From contig NZ_BCYX01000020.1 in assembly GCF_001598415.1 (NCBI RefSeq), forward strand, positions 1 through 64,000: a DNA stretch of 64,000 nt, written 5' to 3'. This document shows positions 1-8,328 of this stretch, piece after piece. The notes under the pieces are model-generated. The model did not search any database. It worked only from the letters and a program-made list of their open reading frames with translations, and was not told where the DNA came from. Positions within the stretch are counted from its first letter, which is position 1. Every line of letters begins with the position of its first letter. This DNA comes from Sphingomonas mali NBRC 15500. Lineage in GTDB: Bacteria; Pseudomonadota; Alphaproteobacteria; Sphingomonadales; Sphingomonadaceae. Both the position numbers and the translations under genes were made by a program.

Positions 1-252
1 ATCGCGGATGTTGTTGGGGTGGAATTCGGCGAAGCTCTCGGCGCAATCGCCGCCCTGGAGCAGGAACGCCTTGCCCTCGACGACGCGCGCGAGATCGGTC
101 GTCAGATTGCGCGCCTCTCCGGCAAAGACCAGCGGCGGATAGCTGGTCAGCTGCTTCGTTGCGGCGGCGAGTGCCGCGGCGTCGGGATAATTGGGCAACT
201 GGCGCGCTTCGTGAGAGGTCCAGCTATCGGGGGCCCATTTGGCGGCCATCAT
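1..252 (-). CDS. Class II 3-deoxy-7-phosphoheptulonate (DAHP) synthase, N-terminal part, cut by window edge
   Basis: This is the first enzyme of the shikimate pathway, condensing phosphoenolpyruvate with erythrose-4-phosphate in the cytoplasm. The 84 visible residues start [20 protein letters not shown] and continue with [11 protein letters not shown] and then [12 protein letters not shown], the N-terminal signature of the plant-like class II family rather than AroF/G/H of Escherichia coli. Two adjacent ATG codons (252 and 249) could start it. The frame is open to base 1, so the gene continues out of the window and most of the roughly 450-residue protein is not visible. The 200 bp upstream, up to the small gene at 453, must hold its promoter. 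The family assignment is firm; only the start is uncertain. Confidence 0.9.
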   Translation of the reverse strand, partial: MMAAKWAPDSWTSHEARQLPNYPDAAALAAATKQLTSYPPLVFAGEARNLTTDLARVVEGKAFLLQGGDCAESFAEFHPNNIRD

Positions 253-452
253 CGTCACTTCACTTTACGGGTAAAACAGGCAAGTCCCATGCGCCGAAAC
301 GCCCAATGCCGCAACAAAGGAAAAGTCGATCACGCTGATCGCGCGGCTTTGCGGCCTTCTTCCAATATGAGGAGGACAGAGGTTCGCCGGTCACCGCATG
401 TTAACCACGTTCTCCCAGTTAGGGCCGGACGGTACCTAATGGAGTAGACATT

Positions 453-596
453 ATGGCGTGGCTTAGAGAGGTTCTGGGATCTTTGTTCGAGGTCCGGCCC
501 GATGAACAGAGCCAAGATATCGACCGCATTCGCGAAATGCTCGATTACCTCAAGGACGTGCCTTACGTTCCCGGACCAGCTCACCCGGTTTCGTAA
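453..596 (+). CDS. Small hypothetical protein (47 aa)
   Basis: A 47-residue frame begins MAWLREVLGSLFEVRPDEQ and ends in HPVS. It has a good Shine-Dalgarno (GGAG at 441-444, 8 bases before ATG 453). The first half is amphipathic (WLREVLGSLF) and the middle is charged and helical (DIDRIREMLDYLKDV), followed by a proline-rich tail. I do not recognise a family. It lies alone between the divergent DAHP synthase gene and the AlkB-like gene. The ribosome-binding site and balanced composition favour a real gene, but no homology can be checked here. Confidence 0.45.
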   Translation: MAWLREVLGSLFEVRPDEQSQDIDRIREMLDYLKDVPYVPGPAHPVS

Positions 597-632
597 GCGT
601 GTCGCCAGCGCACGTATCCCCTGACGTCTTGC

Positions 633-1247
633 ATGTTCCCCGATTGTTCACATATCGGATGCGTGATCGCCGATCTGTTCGATACACCGGCGGTGTCCGG
701 TCTGGGCACCCGACCCGACGTTCTGACGCCCGCCGGGGAGCGCGTGCTGATCGCGGCGATCGATTCCATTGAGCTCACCCCGTTCCGCTTCCAGCAATGG
801 ATCGGCAAGCGCCTCACCCACAGTTTCGGCTGGCAATATGACTTCCAGTCGGGCGAGCTCGGGCGCGGCGACCCTATGCCCGACTGGCTGCTGCCGATCC
901 GCGATCGCGCCGCGGTCGCGGCAGGAACGGCGCCCGACGCGCTCGTCCAGGCGCTGCTGTTGCGCTACGATCCTGGCGCCGGGATCGGCTGGCATCGCGA
1001 CCGCCCGATCTACGATCAGGTCGTCGGCATTTCACTCGGCGCGCCGGCTACGATGCGTTTTCGCCGCAAGCAAGGCGAGCGCTGGCGCCGGGTCAACGTG
1101 CCGCTCGAGCCACGCGGGCTCTACCATTTGTCGGGAGAGGTTCGGCACGATTGGGAGCACAGCATCGCGCCGATCGATCAGACCCGCTGGTCGATCACCT
1201 TCCGATCATTCTCGGCTCAGGGCTTGAGGATCGCGGCCGCGGCCTGA
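633..1247 (+). CDS. AlkB-like 2-oxoglutarate/Fe(II)-dependent dioxygenase
   Basis: The 204-residue protein carries the AlkB-type double-stranded beta-helix core. The iron-binding HxD lies in GWHRDRP (about residues 129-135), the distal His in RHDWEHSI, and the 2-oxoglutarate-binding arginines in RWSITFR near the C-terminus. Members use 2-oxoglutarate and O2 to demethylate alkylated nucleic-acid bases, though some act on other substrates. The order PYDPGAGIGWHRDR-like then ISLG then RHDWEHSI is that of the bacterial and plant AlkB-like group, not E. coli AlkB itself. A GTG at 663 is an alternative start that would remove ten residues lacking family character. It is not in an obvious operon. 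Confidence 0.82.
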   Translation: MFPDCSHIGCVIADLFDTPAVSGLGTRPDVLTPAGERVLIAAIDSIELTPFRFQQWIGKRLTHSFGWQYDFQSGELGRGDPMPDWLLPIRDRAAVAAGTAPDALVQALLLRYDPGAGIGWHRDRPIYDQVVGISLGAPATMRFRRKQGERWRRVNVPLEPRGLYHLSGEVRHDWEHSIAPIDQTRWSITFRSFSAQGLRIAAAA

Positions 1248-1292
1248 TTGCGTGGGCCCAACAAGAAGGATGCATAGGACGGCCACTTCTGC

Positions 1293-1323
1293 CATGACAC
1301 AAAAATGTCATGGAAATGTCATG
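1293..1323 (+). promoter_or_regulatory. Inverted and direct TGTCATG repeats at the start of the DUF2490 gene
   Basis: CATGACA (1293-1299) and TGTCATG (1306-1312) form a 7-bp inverted repeat with a 6-base loop. A second TGTCATG follows at 1317-1323, 11 bp (one helical turn) after the first. The right arm overlaps the proposed start codon at 1305, so a bound protein or an RNA hairpin could block translation or transcription. No regulator gene is adjacent. It could be chance in a short AT-richer stretch. Confidence 0.3.
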
Positions 1324-1958
1324 TAGCGATCGGAGGCTTCTTGCTGGTGCTGCCGTCGGCCGCCGAGGCCGATGACGCCCAGCTGTGGCTCGACGCCAAT
1401 GCTCGAGGTCCGGTCGCCGGACGGGTGGAACTGGGTGTCGAGACTACCGAACGCTTCGGCCGCGACGGGGAGGGTGGCCTTTACGAGAGCGAGAATATCG
1501 CGATGCTCGGGTTTCGCTTCGACCGTGCGACTTTGGCGGCGGGCTATGTCCGCGACATCGTTTATCGTGGCGGTCGCGTGACGATCGAGCAGCGCGTGCG
1601 CCAGGATCTCAGCGTAGATCGTCTCGCGACGATCGGTCCCGTCGGTGTCGGCGCGCGGCTGCGGGTCGAAGAGCGCTGGCGCGACGGATCGAGCGGGACG
1701 GGCGTGCGGCTCAGGCCGTTCGTGCGGCTGACGCTGCCGGTCACCGGCAAGCTGAAGCTGCTCGCCACTCACGAGAGCTTCGTCAATCTGGCAGGCGGCG
1801 CCGGGCAGCGCGGCGGGTACGACCGCGCGCGCAACTTTCTCGGGCTTGGCGTGCCGCTGGCCAAACGCGTCGGCCTCGAGATCGGCTATCTCAACCAATG
1901 GACCCGCGGCGCGGGAACCGTCGGCGCGGCGGCGTTCACTCTGGCGTGGCGCTGGTAA
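1305..1958 (+). CDS. DUF2490 domain-containing outer-membrane beta-barrel protein
   Basis: A 217-residue exported protein. Residues 1-22 form a signal peptide ending PSAAEA, and the mature part starts DDAQLWLDANARG. Alternating polar/hydrophobic strands follow (RVELGVETTERFG, NIAMLGFRFD, LAAGYVRDIVY, KLKLLATHESFVNLA, GLEIGYLNQWT) and the chain ends TLAWRW with a terminal aromatic, as expected for barrel assembly by BamA. The pattern including W near the mature N-terminus and E.R...GYL.QW near the C-terminus matches the DUF2490 family, whose function is unknown. No Shine-Dalgarno is clear before ATG 1305 and repeats overlap it, so the start is less certain than the family. Confidence 0.75.
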   Translation: MSWKCHVAIGGFLLVLPSAAEADDAQLWLDANARGPVAGRVELGVETTERFGRDGEGGLYESENIAMLGFRFDRATLAAGYVRDIVYRGGRVTIEQRVRQDLSVDRLATIGPVGVGARLRVEERWRDGSSGTGVRLRPFVRLTLPVTGKLKLLATHESFVNLAGGAGQRGGYDRARNFLGLGVPLAKRVGLEIGYLNQWTRGAGTVGAAAFTLAWRW

Positions 1959-1998
1959 GGCAATTTCATCCCAACGGGCTGGGGAGGGAGGTCGCCGC

Positions 1999-3495
1999 CT
2001 ATTTCGGCGGCGCAAAGCCGGGGATTTCGAACCTTGGCGCCGCCAGCGACACTTCGGTCGGCAACCCCTGCGTTTCTCCGGTGCGCAGGAAATCGTAGAT
2101 CGCCTGCTTGGCGGCGGGGTTCTCGCGCAACTGGTAAAAGGTGCCGTCATGCCCGGCGCGGTGCACGAGGATGGCATGGCCATTGGGAAAAAAGGGCAGC
2201 AGGCCGAGCGTGTTCTCGACCGGTGTCGACGTGTCCCAGTCGCCGTGCACGAAGACGGTGGGGATCGAAGTCACGAGCGGGCGCCGCACCGCGTCGCCCA
2301 TGTCGGGCGTCGGCCAGTCGGGCGCCGACACCAGGTTCGCCTCGAAATTCCAGGTGCCCAGCAGGTCCAGCGCGGGGTCGGTGCGCATCTGGTGCTCGCG
2401 ATCCGCCGTGACGCCCAAGCTGCTGTCCGCGAGCGGGCCGATCAGTTTGACCGGTCCCGCGCGCCGGTCTTCCATCGTTTGGCGCGCCCATGCGTCGTAA
2501 TGGCCATAATAAAGCGACAGGATGAAAGCCGGCCAATGCTCCGCCTCATCGGTATGCGCCAGCAGGGCGAGCTGCAGATCCTCCGCGCCGAGCACGACCG
2601 TCCGCGCCTTGCCGGCACCGTCGCGGATAGTCACCCGGAGCGGCCCTGCGGCGAAGCGCTGGTGCAGGGCGCGCACCGCCGCCATCATCCCGCCATTGGG
2701 GAGATAAGGCGCCAGGCCGGGGTCGCGGTCGGCGTCATAGGCGATGCGTTGGAGCGCGGCGAAGACGTGTGACGGCATGTCGAACCCGTTGTTCAGCGGT
2801 TCGACCGACGAGAGCACGGCACGGGCGACGATTTCGGGATGGAAACGCATGACGGCGAGCGACCATTGCGAGCCGAAACTGCCGCCGAACAGGCTGATCT
2901 TGTCATAACCGAGCGCCCGCCGCAGATCGTCGACATCCGCCGCGAACGCGTCGATCGTGTAGCCGGACAGGTCCTTGTCGGGGTTATGCGCGACCGCCCG
3001 CCGGGCGAGTGCCTTCATCGCGCGCGTATCGGCCTGGACCGAGGCCGGCTTGTCGAGCGGGGAGGCGTTGGCCGTTTCGACGAGCATCTCGCCGCGGCTG
3101 GTATAGCCGCGCTGCTCGAGCACGACGAGGTCGCCGGCCGCGCCGAAAGTCAGCCACGACCGCAAGCGGCCCTGCGCGCCTTTGGTCTTGTCGGTGAAAG
3201 TGCCGAGCACGCTCAGACCAGGGCCGCCGGGAAGCCAGAAAATCGGCGGCGCGCCGGTTGGATGCGGTGCCTTGATCCGCGCGAAACCGATGCCGATGCG
3301 GCGGCTCGTCGGCTTGCTCCGATTCTCGGGCACATAGAGCGTGCCGATCTCATAGCGGACCGTCTCGCCGCTCGGGAGCTTCACGTTTCCCTGCTCGATC
3401 ACGATTCGACCGTTTGTCGCCTGCTGCGCCGAAGCGGGCATCGCCTGAAGGAACGGCGCCAACGCTAACAAGGCGAGCATTCGAATCGATCGCAT
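1999..3495 (-). CDS. Secreted alpha/beta hydrolase, tripeptidyl-aminopeptidase-like (S33 type)
   Basis: The 498-residue protein has a signal peptide (MRSIRMLALLALAPFLQAMPASAQQ), so it acts in the periplasm or outside. Core motifs are the oxyanion loop LPGGPG at about 89-93, the strand DLVVLEQRG at 122-130, the nucleophile elbow GGSFGS with Ser206, the acid region HGDWDTSTPVENT and the catalytic His in HRAGHDG near residue 460. This arrangement fits S33 prolyl/tripeptidyl aminopeptidases and related hydrolases; the substrate is unknown. ATG 3495 is chosen because the in-frame extension upstream runs across the divergent MarR gene and its operator. Transcription probably starts inside the palindrome at 3542-3572, suggesting control by the adjacent MarR protein. 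Confidence 0.8.
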   Translation of the reverse strand: MRSIRMLALLALAPFLQAMPASAQQATNGRIVIEQGNVKLPSGETVRYEIGTLYVPENRSKPTSRRIGIGFARIKAPHPTGAPPIFWLPGGPGLSVLGTFTDKTKGAQGRLRSWLTFGAAGDLVVLEQRGYTSRGEMLVETANASPLDKPASVQADTRAMKALARRAVAHNPDKDLSGYTIDAFAADVDDLRRALGYDKISLFGGSFGSQWSLAVMRFHPEIVARAVLSSVEPLNNGFDMPSHVFAALQRIAYDADRDPGLAPYLPNGGMMAAVRALHQRFAAGPLRVTIRDGAGKARTVVLGAEDLQLALLAHTDEAEHWPAFILSLYYGHYDAWARQTMEDRRAGPVKLIGPLADSSLGVTADREHQMRTDPALDLLGTWNFEANLVSAPDWPTPDMGDAVRRPLVTSIPTVFVHGDWDTSTPVENTLGLLPFFPNGHAILVHRAGHDGTFYQLRENPAAKQAIYDFLRTGETQGLPTEVSLAAPRFEIPGFAPPK

Positions 3496-3541
3496 GACAG
3501 TTCCCCGGAGCTGGCTTGCGGTCGATTGCACTCCAATATAT

Positions 3542-3572
3542 ATCTTTATGTCAAGATACTTGATATGAAGAT
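3542..3572. promoter_or_regulatory. 31-bp imperfect palindrome, probable MarR operator
   Basis: Left arm ATCTTTATGTCAAG (3542-3555), three-base centre ATA, and right arm CTTGATATGAAGAT (3559-3572) match at 12 of 14 positions, with a perfect inner TCAAG/CTTGA. It sits 9 bp before the MarR start and 46 bp before the divergent hydrolase gene. That is the expected place for an autoregulatory MarR site controlling both genes. Confidence 0.7.
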
Positions 3573-3580
3573 TATTCCCT

Positions 3581-4093
3581 ATGGCTGAGCAGGTACCCGC
3601 TCTCGCGGACGAAGATATCGTCGACCAGTTGCTTCGTGATTGGGCGCGCGAGCGGCCGGATCTGGACGTATCGGCCATGGCGGTGGTCGGGCGCCTGCTG
3701 CATCTGGGCGGGCTGCTTCAGGCGCGGGCCGGCGAGCGGCTGCGGGAGCACGGCATTGGCTATACCGAACTCGACGTGCTGGCCACGCTGCGGCGGTCGG
3801 GTGCGCCTTATCGCTTGAGCCCCACGGCGCTGCGGAAATCCGTGTTGCTGACGTCCGGCGCGATGACGGCGTGTCTCAACAGATTGGAACAGCGTGGATT
3901 GATCTCCCGGACCCCGGACGAGACCGACCGCCGCTCGCTCGTGGCGATGCTCACCGACCGGGGCGTGCGGTTGATCGACCAGGCGATCGCCTCCCATTTC
4001 AGCGCGGCTGAGCAGGCGGTGGACGGACTCGATCGCAACGAACGCGCGGAGCTCGCGCGGTTGCTGCGGAAATTCAGGCTTCAGCTCGAATGA
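3581..4093 (+). CDS. MarR family winged-helix transcriptional regulator
   Basis: A 170-residue protein with a long N-terminal helical region followed by the MarR winged helix. The DNA-recognition part reads RLSPTALRKSVLLTSGAMTACLNRLEQRGLI (given here in summary: PTALRKS... and TSGAM.A.LNRLE), and the wing carries DETDRRS and then ML.DRG, the D.RD.R-like signature of the family. The C-terminal helices (DGLDRNERAELARLLRKF) provide dimerisation. It likely represses itself and the divergent secreted hydrolase through the palindrome just upstream. The inducing ligand is unknown. Confidence 0.88.
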   Translation: MAEQVPALADEDIVDQLLRDWARERPDLDVSAMAVVGRLLHLGGLLQARAGERLREHGIGYTELDVLATLRRSGAPYRLSPTALRKSVLLTSGAMTACLNRLEQRGLISRTPDETDRRSLVAMLTDRGVRLIDQAIASHFSAAEQAVDGLDRNERAELARLLRKFRLQLE

Positions 4094-4186
4094 TTGTCGG
4101 CGAGACCTTTCTCGTTCCTTGAAGATGGAGCGGATCCGTAGACCCGCCCCCGCTTCCAATCCGTTCGGGAACAGCGCCCGCGTATC

Positions 4187-5614
4187 TTACCCGTTCGCCA
4201 CCCAATTGCCGTGGAAACCCGGCGGCACGCGGTGCGGGATGCGGATGCTGGCAACCGGCGGCTCCGCGAAGCGCGTCGCGTCGAGGATCACCAGATCGGT
4301 CGTCTCCTGCGGCAGGTCGATGACCAGCCCGACCATCCAGCCGTCGCCTTCGGGCGCATCGTCGCCGCACGGCACGAACACGAACTCGCCGGGATAGCGG
4401 CCATCGCCGAACTCGTGGACTTCACGCGTCGCGCTTTCCAGATCGTGCTTGTAGAGCCTAGTGGCGCTGATCGCGAATTCACCCTCGGGCAGCGCCATCG
4501 TGTAGGCATAGCGATAGGGCTGACCGAAAAAGCGCTCGTCGGGACGGGGAAATTCCTGCGGCGCAGCGTCGATCGTGCGGCGCTCGACCGTCTTCGCCAC
4601 CGGATCGATCGTCCAGCGCTCCAGCCCCAGCGACTTGCCCGACGGTCCGCCCGTCGCCTCGGCGAACATCGTGTCGTAGACGCACGCGTCCATCACCACC
4701 TTGCCGTCGGGCGTGTCGTACGCATTGGCGACGTGGAAGATGTAGGTTTGCGGGCAATCGACCCAGACGATGTCCTCCGCCTGCCCGGCACGCGGCAGCA
4801 AGCCGACCCGCGCCTGGTGTTCGGGGTTCCAGCGATAGGGAAAGCTGTGGCCGCCGATCAGCGACTTCATCGAAAAGGTGACCGGCAGGTCGAGGATCAG
4901 CGCATAGCGATCGGTGATCGCGCAATCGTGGATCGACGGGCCGTGCTTGACCTTGATGGCCAGCTCACGCGTCACCTTGCCGTTGGGGGACAATACTACG
5001 TGACGCACCGTCTCCGGATCCATCGCTTCGTAACAGACGGCATGATGTTCGCCCGTCTTGGGGTCGAGATGCGGGTGCGCGGTGAAGCTGCCCGTCAACG
5101 TGTCGTCGAACGGATTATAGGTCTGTTCGTCCAGCGTGTCGGCGAGTTCGACCGGATAGCTTCCCGCCTCGACCAGGGCCCAGGTGCGGCCGGCGATGCC
5201 GAGCACGTTGGTATTGACCGTGTCGAACCCGCCATGGCGCGGCCCCGGTGCGTGCTTCATGCCGGTCTCCGCCTCGACCGTCTTCGATCGGATCCAGCGG
5301 TTGCGATACCACAGCGCCTTGCCCTCCCGGAGCGCGATGCCGTGCACCATCCCGTCGCCAGTGAACCAGTGATAGCCCTTTGCCTCGGGCTTCGCCGGGT
5401 TCGGCCCGATGCGCAGATAGCGGCCGTCGAGTTCTGCCGGGATCGTCCCGGTGACGGTCAGATCCTCCAGCGTGATCTCGCCGTCCATCGGTCGATGGAT
5501 GCCGGTCAGGAAGGGGTGATCCTGATCGGGCATGCGCTTGCGGTTGAACTCGGCCATTACCTCGATGCCCTTGGTGACGGTTCCGCGGATTGCATTTTCG
5601 ATCACGCTCGCCAT
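4187..5614 (-). CDS. Carotenoid oxygenase family protein, lignostilbene-alpha,beta-dioxygenase-like
   Basis: A 475-residue non-haem iron oxygenase of the RPE65/carotenoid cleavage family. The four iron-ligand histidines can be placed: H180 (SFTAHPH), H229 (GPSIHD), H294 ([10 protein letters not shown]) and H468 (PPGFHGNWV). The N-terminal [10 protein letters not shown] and the [10 protein letters not shown] motif are also present. Family members cleave a C=C bond with O2. Those of sphingomonads include lignostilbene dioxygenases that split stilbene dimers into two aldehydes, and length and motifs here resemble that group; a carotenoid substrate cannot be excluded. There is no signal peptide, so it is cytoplasmic. 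It is divergent from a TetR gene with two operator-like sites between them, so induction by an aromatic or apocarotenoid ligand is plausible. Confidence 0.88.
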   Translation of the reverse strand: MASVIENAIRGTVTKGIEVMAEFNRKRMPDQDHPFLTGIHRPMDGEITLEDLTVTGTIPAELDGRYLRIGPNPAKPEAKGYHWFTGDGMVHGIALREGKALWYRNRWIRSKTVEAETGMKHAPGPRHGGFDTVNTNVLGIAGRTWALVEAGSYPVELADTLDEQTYNPFDDTLTGSFTAHPHLDPKTGEHHAVCYEAMDPETVRHVVLSPNGKVTRELAIKVKHGPSIHDCAITDRYALILDLPVTFSMKSLIGGHSFPYRWNPEHQARVGLLPRAGQAEDIVWVDCPQTYIFHVANAYDTPDGKVVMDACVYDTMFAEATGGPSGKSLGLERWTIDPVAKTVERRTIDAAPQEFPRPDERFFGQPYRYAYTMALPEGEFAISATRLYKHDLESATREVHEFGDGRYPGEFVFVPCGDDAPEGDGWMVGLVIDLPQETTDLVILDATRFAEPPVASIRIPHRVPPGFHGNWVANG

Positions 5615-5631
5615 GACTGGTCTCCGACTCG

Positions 5632-5676
5632 ATGTTTATGGTGTAAACATAAAAGCTATGGTAACAGTGTCAACAT
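5632..5676. promoter_or_regulatory. Tandem 19-bp palindromic sites, probable double TetR operator
   Basis: On the minus strand, 5650-5632 reads ATGTTTACACCATAAACAT and 5676-5658 reads ATGTTGACACTGTTACCAT. The two 19-mers agree at 14 positions and lie 26 bp apart centre to centre. The first is a palindrome with perfect 7-bp arms (ATGTTTA/TAAACAT). They fill the gap between the carotenoid oxygenase start (5614) and the TetR start, so one protein could regulate both directions. Confidence 0.72.
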
Positions 5677-5691
5677 GTTTTGGGACCTGAA

Positions 5692-6291
5692 TTGGCGAGG
5701 CGGGGGGTGAAGGTCAAAGCCTCCTATCATCACGGCGATCTGCGTGCGGCGCTGATCGACCAGGGGCTGCGCCTGCTCGCCGCGCGCGATGCCGAGAATC
5801 TGTCGCTGCGCGAAGTCGCGCGCGGCGTCGGAGTCAGTGCGACCGCGGTCTACCGCCATTTCCCCGACAAGGCGGCGTTGATGGCCGCGCTCGCCGCCCA
5901 AGGGCTGGATATGCTGAGCCAGGTGCAGCACACCGCCTATGACGCCGCGGGCGGCGGGGTTGCGGGGTTCAATGCGACCGGGGCGGCCTATGTCCGTTTC
6001 GCGCTGCTCCACACGGCGTTGTTCCGCTTGATCTTCGCCAACCCGCCGACCGGCAAGGTGGTCGAGCTCGCCGATTCGCCCGACAATGCGATGCGCTTCC
6101 TGATGGAGAATGCCGCGAAGCTCGCCCCGCCGGGAATGGAGCCGCGCATCTTCGCGCTGCAATCCTGGTCGGTGGCGCACGGTCTCGCCATGTTGATCAT
6201 CGACGGCCAGTTGCATGTCGACGACAAGACGATCGACGCGGTGATCGATGCGCATATGGTGGCGTTGAGCGACGAGAGGAAATCCGGATGA
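5692..6291 (+). CDS. TetR/AcrR family transcriptional regulator
   Basis: A protein of about 199 residues. The N-terminal helix-turn-helix shows YHHGDLRAALIDQGLRLL, then LSLREVARGVGVSATAVYRHF and PDKAALMAALA, the classic TetR DNA-binding domain. The C-terminal half is a WHG-type ligand/dimer domain (FRLIFANPP, WSVAHGLAMLIIDG). Three starts are possible: TTG 5680, TTG 5692 and GTG 5707. No in-frame ATG exists. GTG 5707 has the closest GAGG (5697-5700), while 5692 gives an ARRGVKVKASYHHGDLR N-terminus. It ends in an ATGA overlap with the next gene, so the two were co-translated. It probably regulates itself and the divergent oxygenase. Confidence 0.85.
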   Translation: MARRGVKVKASYHHGDLRAALIDQGLRLLAARDAENLSLREVARGVGVSATAVYRHFPDKAALMAALAAQGLDMLSQVQHTAYDAAGGGVAGFNATGAAYVRFALLHTALFRLIFANPPTGKVVELADSPDNAMRFLMENAAKLAPPGMEPRIFALQSWSVAHGLAMLIIDGQLHVDDKTIDAVIDAHMVALSDERKSG

Positions 6292-7074
6292 AGGCCCAGG
6301 CGAACGGCATCGAGATCGAATATGAGACCTTTGGCCAGCCGACTGACCCAGTGGTGCTGCTGATCATGGGGCTGGCGGCGCAGCTGACTCGTTGGCCGCT
6401 GCCGTTCGTCGAGCAACTTGCCGCCCGTGGCTATTTTGTGATTCGTTACGACAAACGCGACATCGGCCTGTCGAGCAAGTTCGACGGCGCGCCGGTGCCC
6501 GAAATCCCCGCGCTGGTCGGAGCGCTGATGGCCGGACAGAAGCCTGACGTGCCCTATACGCTCAACGACATGGCGGCCGACGCGGTCGGGCTGCTCGACG
6601 CACTCGACATAAGCCGCGCGCACATCATGGGCGCGTCAATGGGCGGGATGATCGCACAATTGGTCGCGGCGCAATATCCCGACCGGGTAATGTCGCTGAC
6701 CTCGATCATGTCGTCGACCGGAAATCCCAATCTGCCGCCATCGAAGCCCGAGGCGATGGCGGTACTGACGACGCGGCCGACCGGCGGCGATCGCGAGGCG
6801 ATGGTCGCGCATGGGATCAGGGGCGAACAGGTGATCGGCAGCCCGGGCTACCCGGTTGCGGAAGACGCCCTTCGCCAACGGGTCGAACGCGATTTCGATC
6901 GCATGTTCTATCCCGCCGGGGTCGGTCGCCAGCTCGCCGCGGTAGTGTCGAACGGCGACCGCCCAGATCACCGAGGTGCCGGGAACGGGTCACAATTTGC
7001 CCGAGGCGCTGATACCCACCATTCTAGACGCATTCGGGAAGGTGGCGAGGCGTGCGGACGCGCCCGCTGGCTGA
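6288..7074 (+). pseudogene. Alpha/beta hydrolase, disrupted by an internal deletion and frameshift
   Basis: The first 224 codons read as an intact alpha/beta hydrolase: VVLLIMGLAAQLTRWP, IRYDKRDIGLSS and the nucleophile motif GASMGG. The frame then changes. After NGDR (codon ending 6962) the original frame turns into low-complexity Arg/Gly-rich nonsense, while another frame starting near 6961 reads AQITEVPGTGHNLPEALIPT and on to a stop at 7074. That is the family's catalytic-His segment. The strand carrying the catalytic Asp, usually HG.DDPLVP about 35 residues before, is missing. This fits a deletion of roughly 100 bp that is not a multiple of three. The gene is coupled (ATGA) to the TetR gene. 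Sequencing error could explain a frameshift but not the missing segment. Confidence 0.75.
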
Positions 7075-7107
7075 GATCCGGTTCGACAGCAGCGCCGCCG
7101 AGGGCGA

Positions 7108-8328
7108 TTAGCGAGGTGGGGAGGAGCGTCGATCGGACCAACGCCAAGTCCGTACGTCCGCGATGCCTTCGTCGATCAACCGGCCGAAGGCGTCGAGGCT
7201 TTCCGGGGTTACGACCGTGGTACGGTCCCGGATATCCTGGAGCATCGCCGTCAGCGTGGCGCTCTTCGTCAGGTGCACCGTATCGCGATAGTCGGCGAGA
7301 TCGGTTAGGCGGCGGTCGGTATCAGTCGCGTGGACGGTGACGTTAGCCAAGTGTGCCGCGGCGATGGTTTTTACAATGCAGCCGTAGAAACCGACCAATT
7401 GTCGGTGATGCGCGCCCTTTTCCCAGCTGCTGAACTCGAGATGATTTTTTTGCCAGTTGTAATAGGTCTGGAAGGGGATCGGTGGGAACACGATGTCGAT
7501 GTGGACGCCGCGCTGGAGCGCGGCACGGCCAACCGGCAGCAAGACCTGCGTAAGATAGGGGTAGGCCGCACAGGCAATCGCGGACGCTTGCGCGTCCATA
7601 GCGGGGTCCGGATGTGATACAGCGTCGTTCAGCAGTGCCATATAGTCGGTATGCGTGGTCACCGAGGGCGCATCGACCAAGGCGGTCACTTCACCGCGCC
7701 AGCCAGGAATGTCGAACGCGCGGCCCCATAGCCGGTTGAGACTGGCACGCGCCACCGGGCGGGTGAAGTCCGGCATGTCGTACCAATGGGCGCGCAACGA
7801 CGTCACCGCGCTTCCGCCCAGATAGAAAGTATCGCCATCGCGCCGCATCTCGCTGAAATCGACTGCGACGATCAGTCGTTTGAGACCAGGCGTCTCGACC
7901 AGCCGAAGCAGGACGGGTGCCGTGTCGGTGGGCATCGGCGCCATGTACGACAGGTTGACCGCCGACTTCGAACCGAACACCGCGTTCAGCCGTGGTGCGG
8001 TGAACGGCATCGTGGTCGATCCGCCGAACATGACCAGGTCATGCGGTTGTCGGGCGACGACGCGGATCAGATTCACGGTCTTGTCGGGTGGATATTCCGC
8101 ATCGACTAGGATTGGCGAGAGACCCCATGGCCTGAGATCGTAGGGGTCGACGATCATCAACAATGCGCATAGCGCCATACCATAAAGGACCGGCAACATT
8201 GCGAGCGACAGAAACAGCCAGCGACCGCGTATTCGACGACGAGACGCGATTTGCGAGCAGCCGTGCGGACCGCCGTATAGCGATCGTCGCACGCTATCGC
8301 GGAGCCATCCAAACGTGCCCGGCGTCAT
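7108..8328 (-). CDS. SGNH-like membrane-anchored protein, copy B (polysaccharide O-acylation operon)
   Basis: About 406 residues, the last gene of the five-gene ACP-FkbH-MBOAT operon. An N-terminal transmembrane segment (FLSLAMLPVLYGMALCALLMI) is followed by VDPYDLRPWGLS. A predicted periplasmic SGNH/GDSL-like domain then shows a nucleophile block FGGSTTMPF and, near the C-terminus, a DTVH block (YRDTVHLT) matching the Asp-x-x-His of SGNH enzymes. It is clearly a tandem duplicate of the preceding gene (shared VDPYDLRPWGLSP, YYNWQK, LLPVGRAA, RSWRW-like ends). ATG 8328 is preferred over GTG/ATG codons upstream because it makes an ATGA overlap with the upstream stop. By analogy with AlgJ/AlgX or DltD partners of MBOAT proteins, it may pass an acyl group to a glycan. 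I know no exact family name. Confidence 0.72.
   Translation of the reverse strand: MTPGTFGWLRDSVRRSLYGGPHGCSQIASRRRIRGRWLFLSLAMLPVLYGMALCALLMIVDPYDLRPWGLSPILVDAEYPPDKTVNLIRVVARQPHDLVMFGGSTTMPFTAPRLNAVFGSKSAVNLSYMAPMPTDTAPVLLRLVETPGLKRLIVAVDFSEMRRDGDTFYLGGSAVTSLRAHWYDMPDFTRPVARASLNRLWGRAFDIPGWRGEVTALVDAPSVTTHTDYMALLNDAVSHPDPAMDAQASAIACAAYPYLTQVLLPVGRAALQRGVHIDIVFPPIPFQTYYNWQKNHLEFSSWEKGAHHRQLVGFYGCIVKTIAAAHLANVTVHATDTDRRLTDLADYRDTVHLTKSATLTAMLQDIRDRTTVVTPESLDAFGRLIDEGIADVRTWRWSDRRSSPPR

Noticed and set aside
4211..5710. Long plus-strand open frame opposite the carotenoid oxygenase
   Set aside because: It is the antisense of a clear family gene. Its product is Arg/Asp/Val-rich without domain character, a usual effect of high GC.
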